From contig VBEQ01000013.1 of assembly GCA_005881235.1 (NCBI GenBank), positions 1 to 12,528 on the forward strand: a DNA stretch of 12,528 bases, written 5' to 3'. This DNA comes from Chloroflexota bacterium. GTDB lineage: Bacteria; Chloroflexota; Dormibacteria; CF-121. A program made the position numbers and the translations under genes. Numbering within the stretch: position 1 is the first letter of the stretch; each line of letters opens with the position of its first letter. The notes under the pieces were generated by a model, which did not search any database, was not told where the DNA came from, and worked only from the letters and a program-made list of their open reading frames with translations. This document shows, in pieces, positions 1 through 5,912 of this stretch.

Positions 1-246
1 CTACATATTCGGGCAGTTCATGTTGCCCGAGCCACTGCCGGGGCTCGGCGTCGTCGGCGCCGGCGTGGACGGTGAGGCGCCGGTCGACGGCGATGCGCCG
101 GTCGACGGGCCGACATCCGGGGAGACGCTGGGCGACGGTGACACCGCGGCATGCGCCACGATCGTGCCGAAGCCGCCGGCAAGGCCAATTCCCGCTGCCA
201 CCGCCATCCTGGCTATCGAACCCCGAAACCATCCAAGGTTGTTCAT
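1..246 (-). CDS. Small exported Ser/Thr/Pro-rich protein, unknown function
   Basis: An 81-residue protein that I do not recognise as a family. Residues 1-33 look like a signal peptide: basic n-region (FRGSIAR), hydrophobic core (MAVAAGIGLAGGFGTIV) and an AHA-A cleavage-like site. The mature part is Ser/Thr/Pro/Gly-rich with a doubled STGASP unit and ends in NMNCPNM, a Met/Cys-containing tail. I chose the ATG at 244-246 over upstream in-frame starts at 291 and 273 because AAGGAGGTGA at 264-255, nearly full complement of the 16S 3' end, sits 11 bases before it measured from GGAGG. The stop is the first triplet of the window (TAG at 3-1), so the gene is complete. It diverges from the membrane protein at 369. 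It is probably a secreted or surface protein; a metal-binding role for the tail would be speculation. Confidence 0.75.
   Translation of the reverse strand: MNNLGWFRGSIARMAVAAGIGLAGGFGTIVAHAAVSPSPSVSPDVGPSTGASPSTGASPSTPAPTTPSPGSGSGNMNCPNM
71..106. repeat. 18-bp tandem duplication inside the small exported protein
   Basis: Two adjacent 18-base units (71-88 and 89-106) differ at two positions and encode two STGASP copies in the Ser/Pro-rich mature region of the minus-strand protein. The pattern fits slippage-driven change in a low-complexity linker. Confidence 0.7.
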
Positions 247-267
247 CGCTTGAATCACCTCCTTGGT

Positions 268-288
268 GGCCATGCGATGGCCGATCGC
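268..288 (-). promoter_or_regulatory. Leader hairpins just upstream of the small exported protein's SD
   Basis: GGCCAT and ATGGCC (268-273, 277-282) form a perfect 6-bp stem with a 3-base loop. GCGAT and ATCGC (274-278, 284-288) form an alternative 5-bp stem that reuses the same bases, so the two are mutually exclusive. They lie 4 bases upstream of the strong SD of the minus-strand gene starting at 246. This is seen structure only; short GC-rich hairpins are frequent in such DNA. Confidence 0.3.
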
Positions 289-346
289 CACCGGTTCGAG
301 AATGAGGAGCGCCGCCTTTCAGATCCATGACGAATTGGTGAGGACA

Positions 347-362
347 TCCTTATATAAGGAGG
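347..362 (+). promoter_or_regulatory. Palindrome TCCTTATATAAGGA overlapping the SD of the membrane protein
   Basis: A perfect 14-base palindrome at 347-360 shares AAGGA with the SD AAGGAGG (356-362), which lies 6 bases before ATG 369. It is strikingly AT-rich for this region. As RNA it can fold UCCUU/AAGGA around AUAU and hide part of the SD; as DNA it could be an operator or overlap a -10 element. Which of these applies is not decidable here. Confidence 0.5.
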
Positions 363-368
363 CCCTTC

Positions 369-1406
369 ATGAATTTCCCTCCCCCGCTCGCGGGGGAGGG
401 TCAGGGTGGGGGTGCAATCAAACTGAAAGGTCGCGCCGTCGAACATGGCGGCACGGTGCGTGCCGCGCTCACTACCCGAACCGATTCCACACGATCGGTG
501 ACGCCTGAGCTTCCCCAGTCTGGCGCCAACTCGAGCGCCGTCTGGCTGTTGCTCGGAAGCGTCGCGCTCGGGCTAGGACTCGCCATCGTCTGGTCGCCCA
601 GCTTCGTCGATCAGACGATCGGCGAAAACGGGGCGACGACCATCCTCGGCTACAGCGTCACGGCAACCCCCATCACGGGGATCCTCATGGCGATCGGCTT
701 CGCCTTCGTCTCAGGTCTGACCGGCACCTTCACCGCCTGCAATGTGGCGGGCCTTTCCGCGATCGCGCCGCTCTCGGCGGGCCGGCGGCCGTCCCTTCCA
801 TCGGCCCTTCGATCCCTCGGCTGGCTGGCGCTTGGCACCAGCGTCGTTGCCGGTGTCTACGGCGCAATCGGAGCGCTCCTCGGCCCGAATATCCCGCAGC
901 TCTCCCAGGCTCTGGTTGGGCGCTTCCCGATACGCCTCATCCAATCGATGGTGGTTTTCGGCATCCTCGGGCTGGTGCTGCTGCTGATGGGACTCGCGGC
1001 GCTGCGGAAATTGGGGATGCGAGTGCCCGATGCGCGTGGCCGCTACGCCTCGGCGAGGCTGGTGCTTATCGGTGGACTGATCGGCGCGTTTCTCATCGGA
1101 CGGCCATTTGCGCTTTTCGTGAAGATCCTCGAGTACGCCGCGGCGACCCACAACCCTGCGCTGGGCGCCTTCGTCTTCGTGCTCCAGAGCCTTGGCAACA
1201 TCGCCCTGCTCGCGGTTGTCTTCCTGCTCGTCGCGATGGTGGGCCGCGGGCGGCTCCTGCGCTGGCTCGCCGCGCGGCCCGATCGTGTCGCCCGCTTCAA
1301 CGCTGTCGCACTGCTGGCGGCGGGCACCTTTCTCATCGCCTACTGGTGCGTACGGCTGCCGGCCGTATTTGGGATCGGCTGGTGGCCCAGGGTCCCGTGG
1401 TCATAG
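369..1406 (+). CDS. Polytopic membrane protein, distantly CcdA/DsbD-like
   Basis: A 345-residue protein with about seven predicted membrane segments (roughly residues 57-75, 95-125, 148-170, 190-213, 228-250, 258-288 and 310-332). The segment FVSGLTGTFTACNVAGLSAI, with a Cys in a membrane helix, and a later GRPFALF...NPALGAF...LGN stretch recall the CcdA/DsbD transmembrane fold that passes reducing equivalents across the membrane. The usual PC-containing motif is not conserved, so the assignment is weak; a transporter of the same superfamily is possible. AAGGAGG at 356-362 supports ATG 369, which means the dispersed palindromic repeat at 374-412 is translated as residues 3-15 (PPPLAGEGQGGG region). 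A GTG at 456 is an alternative start but has no SD. The last 67 bases overlap the convergent receiver-like gene. Confidence 0.7.
   Translation: MNFPPPLAGEGQGGGAIKLKGRAVEHGGTVRAALTTRTDSTRSVTPELPQSGANSSAVWLLLGSVALGLGLAIVWSPSFVDQTIGENGATTILGYSVTATPITGILMAIGFAFVSGLTGTFTACNVAGLSAIAPLSAGRRPSLPSALRSLGWLALGTSVVAGVYGAIGALLGPNIPQLSQALVGRFPIRLIQSMVVFGILGLVLLLMGLAALRKLGMRVPDARGRYASARLVLIGGLIGAFLIGRPFALFVKILEYAAATHNPALGAFVFVLQSLGNIALLAVVFLLVAMVGRGRLLRWLAARPDRVARFNAVALLAAGTFLIAYWCVRLPAVFGIGWWPRVPWS
374..412 (+). repeat. Dispersed palindromic element, copy 1 (in coding sequence)
   Basis: The left arm TTTCCCTCCCCCGC pairs with GCGGGGGAGGG, followed by the asymmetric tail TCAGGGTGGGGG. It starts 3 bases after the start codon of the membrane protein and is read in its sense frame as FPPPLAGEGQGGG. 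This is the best-preserved copy of the six in the window. Confidence 0.9.
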
Positions 1407-1768
1407 GATTCAGCGAGCCAATCGGAAAAGCGCAGCACCACTTTCACCCGCGCCACGAGTTCCGCCGGCGGTAGCCAGGCGTCGATGTAGTAGTCGGCGC
1501 CGGCGTTGAGCAGCCGGATGCATTCCTGGCTGCTCGACGACCCGCTGACCGCAACGATCCAGCGGTAGCCCTGCCGGTGCAGGGTCCAGCATGTTGCCGT
1601 AGGATCGCGATCCGAGATCCGAACGAGAACGACCTCGGCCGGTTCGATGTCAGTCAGCTCAGCGCCCGATGCCATGCGAACGTGGAAGCCGGCATCGCGG
1701 AGCACCTGCGCCATCCAGGGAGCGGCGCCTTCCAACCCATCGCGGACTAAGAGGAGTTCCGTTTTCAT
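1340..1768 (-). CDS. Degenerate response-regulator receiver domain protein
   Basis: A 142-residue stand-alone protein with a receiver (CheY-like) fold signature. LNAGADYYIDAWLPPAEL (about residues 88-104) matches the usual alpha4-beta5-alpha5 region, followed by VARVKVVLRF. The chemistry is missing: the phospho-acceptor Asp after beta3 appears as Arg50 (VVLVRIS), the invariant beta5 Lys as Ala97, while a Ser remains near position 75 (VAVSG). It is therefore probably a phosphorylation-independent pseudo-receiver acting by protein contact. There is no output domain; the last 28 residues have no recognisable content. Its ATG overlaps the stop of the serine protease gene (ATGA at 1768-1765), and its SD GGGAGGT lies inside the protease's last codons, so the two are translationally coupled. 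The 3' end overlaps the opposite-strand membrane protein by 67 bases. Confidence 0.75.
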   Translation of the reverse strand: MKTELLLVRDGLEGAAPWMAQVLRDAGFHVRMASGAELTDIEPAEVVLVRISDRDPTATCWTLHRQGYRWIVAVSGSSSSQECIRLLNAGADYYIDAWLPPAELVARVKVVLRFSDWLAESYDHGTLGHQPIPNTAGSRTHQ

Positions 1769-2640
1769 ACGTTGGAACCTCCCTCGAGCGACGGCAGGAG
1801 TTGATTGACCTGGTCGATCGGGATGGCGAAGCCGACGCCGACGCTGCCGTCAACGGGGCTCTCGATCGAGTTGTTGATACCGATGACCTGGCCCTGTGAG
1901 TTGACGAGCGGCCCGCCCGAATTCCCCGGATTGATCGCGGCGTCGGTCTGGATCAGGTTGGCACCGGAAGCCGCGGCGGTCTGGCCGATGTTCGACACGA
2001 TCCCTTCCGTGAACGATCCGGACAGCCCGAATGGTGAGCCGATGGCGTAGACGGTGTCACCGATCTGCACGCTCGAGGAACTGCCGAGGGTGAGGGGATG
2101 GAGCGTGGACGCGGCGACCGAAACGCGAATCACCGCAAGGTCAGCACTGGTGTTGGACCCGACCACGGTGGCCGGAGCGGTCGTTCCGTCGCTGAACGCG
2201 ACCTGGATATTCTGGCCGCCGGCGATCACGTGCGCGTTGGTCAGGATGTCACCCTTGGTATCGAGCACGATTCCCGAGCCGATGGCCTGACCCCGGCTCA
2301 GGTTGACCGTCAGCGTCACGACACCCGGCAGGTCCTGCTTGTAGATGCTCGCCGCCGTGCTCGACGAGGTCGAGCTGGTCGATGTCTGCGTCGTCGGCAG
2401 CGCGGTACCGGTCGACGCGCTTGCGGTTCCTTGACCGATCAGGGCGGCCGACGCGGCACCCGCGCCAGCACCACTTGCGACGGTGAGGGCGGCGAGCGCG
2501 ATGAGCAGCCCCCGCCGAAAGCGTTTGGGCGGTGGGCCGATCGGATTCCCTGACGACGCAGGGGACAGGTTGATATTTCCCTCCCCCTCTGGGGGAGGGT
2601 AGGGTGGGGGCGCTGACTCGAAGTATTGATAAGCGACCAT
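1765..2640 (-). CDS. Membrane-anchored HtrA/DegP-type serine protease without PDZ
   Basis: A 291-residue S1C-family protease. Order: N-terminal stretch containing the dispersed repeat (about residues 9-24), basic KRFRRG, one hydrophobic anchor (about 44-66), a Ser/Thr-rich linker (about 71-98), then the trypsin-like domain. Catalytic residues are visible: His137 (LTNAHVIAGG), Asp167 (SADLAVI) and Ser241 (NPGNSGGPL). The protein ends shortly after the catalytic domain (VGVGFAIPIDQVNQLLPSL), so the PDZ domain of typical HtrA proteins is absent. The active domain should face outside the membrane. The start ATG 2640 was chosen over 2676 because GAGGTGA (2654-2648) lies 7 bases upstream. The stop overlaps the start of the pseudo-receiver gene. 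The gene diverges from the exported cysteine peptidase at 2750. Confidence 0.92.
   Translation of the reverse strand: MVAYQYFESAPPPYPPPEGEGNINLSPASSGNPIGPPPKRFRRGLLIALAALTVASGAGAGAASAALIGQGTASASTGTALPTTQTSTSSTSSSTAASIYKQDLPGVVTLTVNLSRGQAIGSGIVLDTKGDILTNAHVIAGGQNIQVAFSDGTTAPATVVGSNTSADLAVIRVSVAASTLHPLTLGSSSSVQIGDTVYAIGSPFGLSGSFTEGIVSNIGQTAAASGANLIQTDAAINPGNSGGPLVNSQGQVIGINNSIESPVDGSVGVGFAIPIDQVNQLLPSLEGGSNV
2576..2611 (+). repeat. Dispersed palindromic element, copy 2 (in coding sequence)
   Basis: TTTCCCTCCCCC pairs with GGGGGAGGG, followed by the tail TAGGGTGGGGGC. It lies about 9 codons into the protease gene, antisense to it, and is read as APPPYPPPEGEG. One tail base is missing compared with copies 1, 3 and 5, and this removes the in-frame TGA that the other antisense copies carry. 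Confidence 0.88.
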
Positions 2641-2707
2641 TTGACATTCACCTCGCATGTTTTGATTGATGTGCACTCATCGTCGGCCTGTCGACCTTGC
2701 GATTCCG

Positions 2708-2722
2708 TGACGCCACGCGTCA
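2708..2722. promoter_or_regulatory. Interrupted palindrome in the divergent peptidase intergenic region
   Basis: TGACGC and GCGTCA (2708-2713, 2717-2722) are perfect inverted 6-mers separated by CAC. They are placed between the divergent serine protease and C39-like peptidase genes, 27 bases before the plus-strand ATG. The geometry suits a dimeric transcription factor that could regulate both genes. No confident -35/-10 pair was found on either strand, so the role is inferred. Confidence 0.4.
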
Positions 2723-2749
2723 TCGATTCGAAAGGTCGCGGCGTCCACG

Positions 2750-3580
2750 ATGGTGTCCATGCGATCCGTGGTTGCGACGAGACGACAATTCCTGGCCGCT
2801 GGTGGAGTGGCCCTTGCCGCTGCGGCACTCAGTCGCACGGCGGCGAGCGCTCTACTTACATCACCTTCCCCCAATGGAGGGACCGCAACGGCGGCGCCAA
2901 CCGCGACTGCGACGTCAACCGCAACTGCGACGCCAACACCGACCGCCACTCCAACGGCGACACCGACGCCCGCGCCGACGCCGGTGACCGTCACGATTCC
3001 GGTGCCGGTCATCCAGCAGAGCATGGTGCTCGATTGCGAAACCGCCGCGCTACAGCAGGGGCTTGCCTATTACGGCCTCAACCTCAGCCAGTCCCAGCTG
3101 TTTGCCGAGGAGTACGCCGACGTGCGCCTACCCGTGATGGGCGCCAACCATACGGTGCTCCGCTGGGGTAATCCGTATACGAATTTCGTCGGCTACGTCA
3201 ACGGCAGCGATTGGACGCCCACCGGCTACGGCGTCTACTGGCCGGTCATCTTGCGGCTCGCGCGCAACCACGGCCTACCCAACGCGATTGGCGGCGAAGG
3301 CTTTGCCCCGAGCCGCATCTACAGCGAGCTGGCGGCGGGCCATCCCGTGCAGGTCTGGATACAAACGCGGTTCGCCCGGGTCCCACTCGGCACCTGGACC
3401 GCGTGGGACGGGACCCAGGTCCGCTATTCATTCGCCGAGCATTCGGTGACCCTCAGCGGGGTCTCCCCCACCCAGGTCCGCGTCAACGACGTGCTCAACG
3501 CGAGTCAGTACTGGGTGAGCAAGGCGCTCTTCGAGGCCAACTTCGCCGACTTCAACAACATGGCGGTGATCTTCCAGTAA
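2750..3580 (+). CDS. Tat-exported C39-like cysteine peptidase
   Basis: A 276-residue protein. Residues 9-31 form a twin-arginine signal (ATRRQFLAAGGVALAAAAL), followed by a Ser/Thr/Ala/Pro linker (about 39-79) and then a papain-fold domain of the peptidase C39-like type (YvpB relatives). The candidate triad is Cys96 (LDCETAALQQGLAYYG), His231 (FAEHSVTLSGV) and Asp247 (VRVNDVLN), the usual order and spacing. The protein probably acts outside the membrane, anchored or released; its substrate is unknown, and some relatives are non-proteolytic. No good SD precedes either ATG 2750 or the in-frame ATG 2759, so the exact start is open, but both keep the Tat motif. The small membrane gene follows after 12 bases, suggesting cotranscription. 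Confidence 0.82.
   Translation: MVSMRSVVATRRQFLAAGGVALAAAALSRTAASALLTSPSPNGGTATAAPTATATSTATATPTPTATPTATPTPAPTPVTVTIPVPVIQQSMVLDCETAALQQGLAYYGLNLSQSQLFAEEYADVRLPVMGANHTVLRWGNPYTNFVGYVNGSDWTPTGYGVYWPVILRLARNHGLPNAIGGEGFAPSRIYSELAAGHPVQVWIQTRFARVPLGTWTAWDGTQVRYSFAEHSVTLSGVSPTQVRVNDVLNASQYWVSKALFEANFADFNNMAVIFQ
2881..2988 (+). repeat. Thr/Ala/Pro low-complexity coding repeat
   Basis: Degenerate ACN GCN / ACN CCN codon runs encode the Thr-Ala and Thr-Pro linker between the Tat signal and the catalytic domain of the cysteine peptidase. This is a typical extended extracytoplasmic spacer and is prone to slippage. Confidence 0.7.
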
Positions 3581-3592
3581 CGTAAGAGCGGC

Positions 3593-4015
3593 ATGCCGGA
3601 CGTACAGATCGAGGCATCCGTTCTGTTCGGCATCGCCTGGCTATCTTTCGCCGTCTTCTTCGTCGGCGTTGTGGCCGGCACTGTCCTCGTCGGGCGCGCC
3701 TACCGCCTCGCCTTAGCGATCTTCGTCGTCGCGACCGTTGGAGGCTTCACCTTTTCCTATCTCGCCGGCTTCTCAATCGGTCGGTTTACGGCCGTCTTGC
3801 CGCTGGTGATTACGGCCTTCGCAGTGACACAATATCGCGATCTGCGTCTTCAATTGGCCGCGCAGGCCGCCGCCATTGGGATCTATGTGCTCCTTGCCTG
3901 GATCTTTGCTGAACAAGTTCACTTCTGGGGAATCCAGTTCGAGCTTCCATTGAGTCTTATTGCGTATGCTGCCGCGCTAATTCTTCCGCCTGGCAAAAAC
4001 CCTGCCCGAGCCTAG
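3593..4015 (+). CDS. Small polytopic membrane protein, unknown function
   Basis: A 140-residue protein, mostly hydrophobic, with about four to five membrane segments (around residues 10-30, 36-58, 62-78, 88-106 and 118-132). The N-terminus MPDVQIEAS is short and the C-terminus PPGKNPARA is polar and Pro-rich. I recognise no family motif. Only a weak AAGAG lies 4 bases before the ATG. It sits 12 bases after the cysteine peptidase and 21 bases before the dehydratase on the same strand, so it is probably in one transcript with them; a functional link is not evident. Confidence 0.7.
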   Translation: MPDVQIEASVLFGIAWLSFAVFFVGVVAGTVLVGRAYRLALAIFVVATVGGFTFSYLAGFSIGRFTAVLPLVITAFAVTQYRDLRLQLAAQAAAIGIYVLLAWIFAEQVHFWGIQFELPLSLIAYAAALILPPGKNPARA

Positions 4016-4036
4016 GGCGAGGGTATCCTTCGGTAC

Positions 4037-5017
4037 ATGGCCGAAGCGACAGCAGCGATGGTCCTTCCCACCTTCAATGACGTGGTCGCCGCGCGTGAGC
4101 GCATCAGCCGATACCTACAGCCCACAGCGCTGAACCGCTATCCAGCTCTCGATGAGCTGATCGGAACCGAAACCTGGGTCAAGCACGAGAACAACCAGCC
4201 AGTCTGTGCCTTCAAGGTCCGCGGCGGAATCAACCTTCTGTCGCAGCTAACTGACGACGAGCGTCGTCGCGGGGTGATTACCGCCTCAACCGGGAACCAC
4301 GGGCAATCGATCGCCTACGCGGCGCGGATCTTCGGCGTGCGCGCCATCGTGTGCGTGCCTGAGGGGGCGAACCCGGTCAAGGTGCGCTCGATTCGGGGCC
4401 TTGGCGCTGAGATCGTGACGCACGGTGTCGATTTCGACGAGGCTCGCGAGCATGCCGCCCAGCTGGCCGAGGAGCACGGCTACCGCTACATCCATTCGGG
4501 CAACGAGCCGTACCTGATTGCCGGGGTCGGAACGCAGGCGCTCGAGATCCTCGAGCGGCAGCCTGACATCGAGGTGATCATCGTGCCGATCGGTGGAGGG
4601 AGCGGCGCCGCCGGGACCTGCATCGTGGCCAAGACGATCAATCCAAAAATCCAGGTGATCGGCGTGCAGTCGGCCGAAGCGCCGGCCGCCTACAAGTCGT
4701 GGAAAGCGCGCCGATTGCTCGAGGACCGGATGGGCACGATCGCGGAAGGCCTCGCGACGCGCACCGCCTTCGAGCTGCCGCAGCGAATCCTATGGGAGAT
4801 GCTCGACGACTTCGTCCTGGTCCCGGACGACGAGATCCGCACGGCGGTTCGGCTGATGATCGAGACCACCCGCAACCTGGCGGAGCCCGCCGGCGCGGCG
4901 CCGCTGGCGGCCGCCATCCGGCTCAAGGATCGATTCAAAGGCAAGCGGATGGCGCTGATCCTCAGCGGCTCCAACGTTACGCCGGCCCAACTTCGCGAGC
5001 TTCTCGCCCCACCCTGA
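4037..5017 (+). CDS. PLP-dependent threonine/serine dehydratase family enzyme
   Basis: A 326-residue fold-type II PLP enzyme. It should deaminate a hydroxy-amino acid (threonine to 2-oxobutanoate or serine to pyruvate) in the cytoplasm. Visible motifs: CAFKVRGG with the Schiff-base Lys60, STGNHGQS (about 84-91) contacting substrate, the phosphate-binding loop PIGGGSGAAG (about 184-193), and the C-terminal LSGSN near 310 that contacts the pyridine nitrogen. The length matches catabolic, ACT-domain-free enzymes; biosynthetic IlvA with regulatory domains is excluded, but threo-3-hydroxyaspartate ammonia-lyase or serine racemase are possible. There is no SD; TATCCT 7 bases before the ATG could be a -10 for leaderless expression, though no -35 is evident. 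The stop TGA and last codons (APP) lie inside dispersed repeat copy 3. Confidence 0.9.
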   Translation: MAEATAAMVLPTFNDVVAARERISRYLQPTALNRYPALDELIGTETWVKHENNQPVCAFKVRGGINLLSQLTDDERRRGVITASTGNHGQSIAYAARIFGVRAIVCVPEGANPVKVRSIRGLGAEIVTHGVDFDEAREHAAQLAEEHGYRYIHSGNEPYLIAGVGTQALEILERQPDIEVIIVPIGGGSGAAGTCIVAKTINPKIQVIGVQSAEAPAAYKSWKARRLLEDRMGTIAEGLATRTAFELPQRILWEMLDDFVLVPDDEIRTAVRLMIETTRNLAEPAGAAPLAAAIRLKDRFKGKRMALILSGSNVTPAQLRELLAPP

Positions 5018-5043
5018 CCTCCCCCGCAAGCCGGGGAGGGAAA
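5006..5043 (-). repeat. Dispersed palindromic element, copy 3 (donates a stop codon)
   Basis: Reading the minus strand: TTTCCCTCCCCGGC, TTGC turn, GGGGGAGG, then the tail TCAGGGTGGGGC. The complement of TCA in the tail is the TGA stop (5015-5017) of the dehydratase. The copy fills the gap between two convergent genes, so its hairpin could also end transcription from either side, although no T-run follows. Confidence 0.88.
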
Positions 5044-5049
5044 CTGAAC

Positions 5050-5496
5050 CTAGCTGCGCTCGAGGACGACGATCGGAATCTCGCGCTTTGTCAGCGTCTG
5101 CTGCTGCTCGATGTAGGGCACGAAGCGCTTGAGCTGTTCCCGCTCTTCGGGACGAGCGGTCCGCGCGCGGGCTTTGAACTTGTTGGGACCCACCTCGACC
5201 GTCGCGATCGGGCGCGCGAGCAGATTCTGGTACCAGCCCGGATGCGATGGGGCGCCGTTCCCGGACGCAATCACGACATAGCGATCGCCATCCTTCCCGA
5301 AGCCGAGCACCGCGGTCCGTTCCTTGCCGGATTTTGCGCCGGTCGTCGTCAAGAGCATGAGCGTCCGCCCGGCCATAGGACCGCTCAGCTGCCCACGATT
5401 CGCGCGGAACTCCTCGATCAGCTTGCGATTAAAGGCCTTCATGTCAGCCGGGATCTGGGGAGGCGGCTTTCGCTGGGTCGGCTGTTCGGAACTCAT
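5050..5496 (-). CDS. Deazaflavin (F420)-dependent nitroreductase-family protein
   Basis: A 148-residue single-domain protein of the Ddn/DUF385 split-barrel group. Known members bind coenzyme F420 and reduce quinones or nitro compounds. The motifs TTTGAKSGKERTAVLGF (about residues 50-66), GNGAPSHPGWYQNLLARP (about 79-96) and a C-terminal ERxQLxxxVPYIEQQQ segment are characteristic. The start ATG 5496 overlaps the stop of the upstream VOC gene (ATGA), so the 20-residue longer version from 5556 is unlikely. It is last in the minus-strand run, with a palindromic repeat after it. The substrate is unknown; proteins of this group can also be non-enzymatic F420 binders. Confidence 0.88.
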   Translation of the reverse strand: MSSEQPTQRKPPPQIPADMKAFNRKLIEEFRANRGQLSGPMAGRTLMLLTTTGAKSGKERTAVLGFGKDGDRYVVIASGNGAPSHPGWYQNLLARPIATVEVGPNKFKARARTARPEEREQLKRFVPYIEQQQTLTKREIPIVVLERS

Positions 5497-5873
5497 GACT
5501 TGATCTGGATCATTCCGACACAATTCTTCCCCGGGTCGATGAACCAGGCCATCCACGCGAAGCCGATATCGGCGATACCGTCGACGGTCTTAAGACTGGG
5601 CGTGTCGTAGTCCTCGATCTTGACGCCGCGTTTTTTCAGCTCGGCGACTTCCGCCCGGACATCCTTCACTCGGAACGAAGCCTGAGTCTGGTCATCTTTG
5701 GTGCCAACCGTGCTCTTCGTCACTGTGAACTGGCTGTCGCCACCGCACTTAAAGACCAGCGCCCCGGGGCTCTCATTGAGGATCTTCAAGCCGACCTTAT
5801 TGGCATAGAAGTCCTTCGTGGCGTCGAGATCCGTCGCAAGTAGAACGACGTTGATCGGATAATCGCTGAGCAC
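5493..5873 (-). CDS. VOC-family (glyoxalase/bleomycin-resistance fold) protein
   Basis: A 126-residue stand-alone VOC protein with paired beta-alpha-beta modules: INVVLLATDLDATKDFYANKVGLKIL at the start, and a second module from about residue 62 (TQASFRVKDVRAEVAELKKRG) to GFAWMAWFIDPGKNCVGMIQ. The His at the first metal-ligand position is absent (Val/Leu there), so metal catalysis is doubtful; substrate binding or a metal-free activity is possible. The start is GTG at 5873, preceded by GGGAGGGG about 4-6 bases upstream. It lies 39 bases after the VOC-membrane fusion gene and overlaps the oxidoreductase gene by ATGA, so translation of the two is coupled. Confidence 0.88.
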   Translation of the reverse strand: MLSDYPINVVLLATDLDATKDFYANKVGLKILNESPGALVFKCGGDSQFTVTKSTVGTKDDQTQASFRVKDVRAEVAELKKRGVKIEDYDTPSLKTVDGIADIGFAWMAWFIDPGKNCVGMIQIKS

Positions 5874-5912
5874 CTTTCCCCTCCCGTGGTTAGTGGCCGT
5901 CCTCTCCGGATA

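Noticed and set aside
2864..2880. A decayed element copy (TTCCCCC-AAT-GGAGGG) in the cysteine peptidase linker
   Set aside because: The arms are short and mismatched and the diagnostic tail is missing; chance in a Pro/Gly/Thr-coding linker is enough.
4699..5610. A 303-residue plus-strand open frame across the dehydratase end and the F420-type gene
   Set aside because: It spans two convergent genes with clear family motifs in other frames; its composition is Arg/Pro-rich with no domain.
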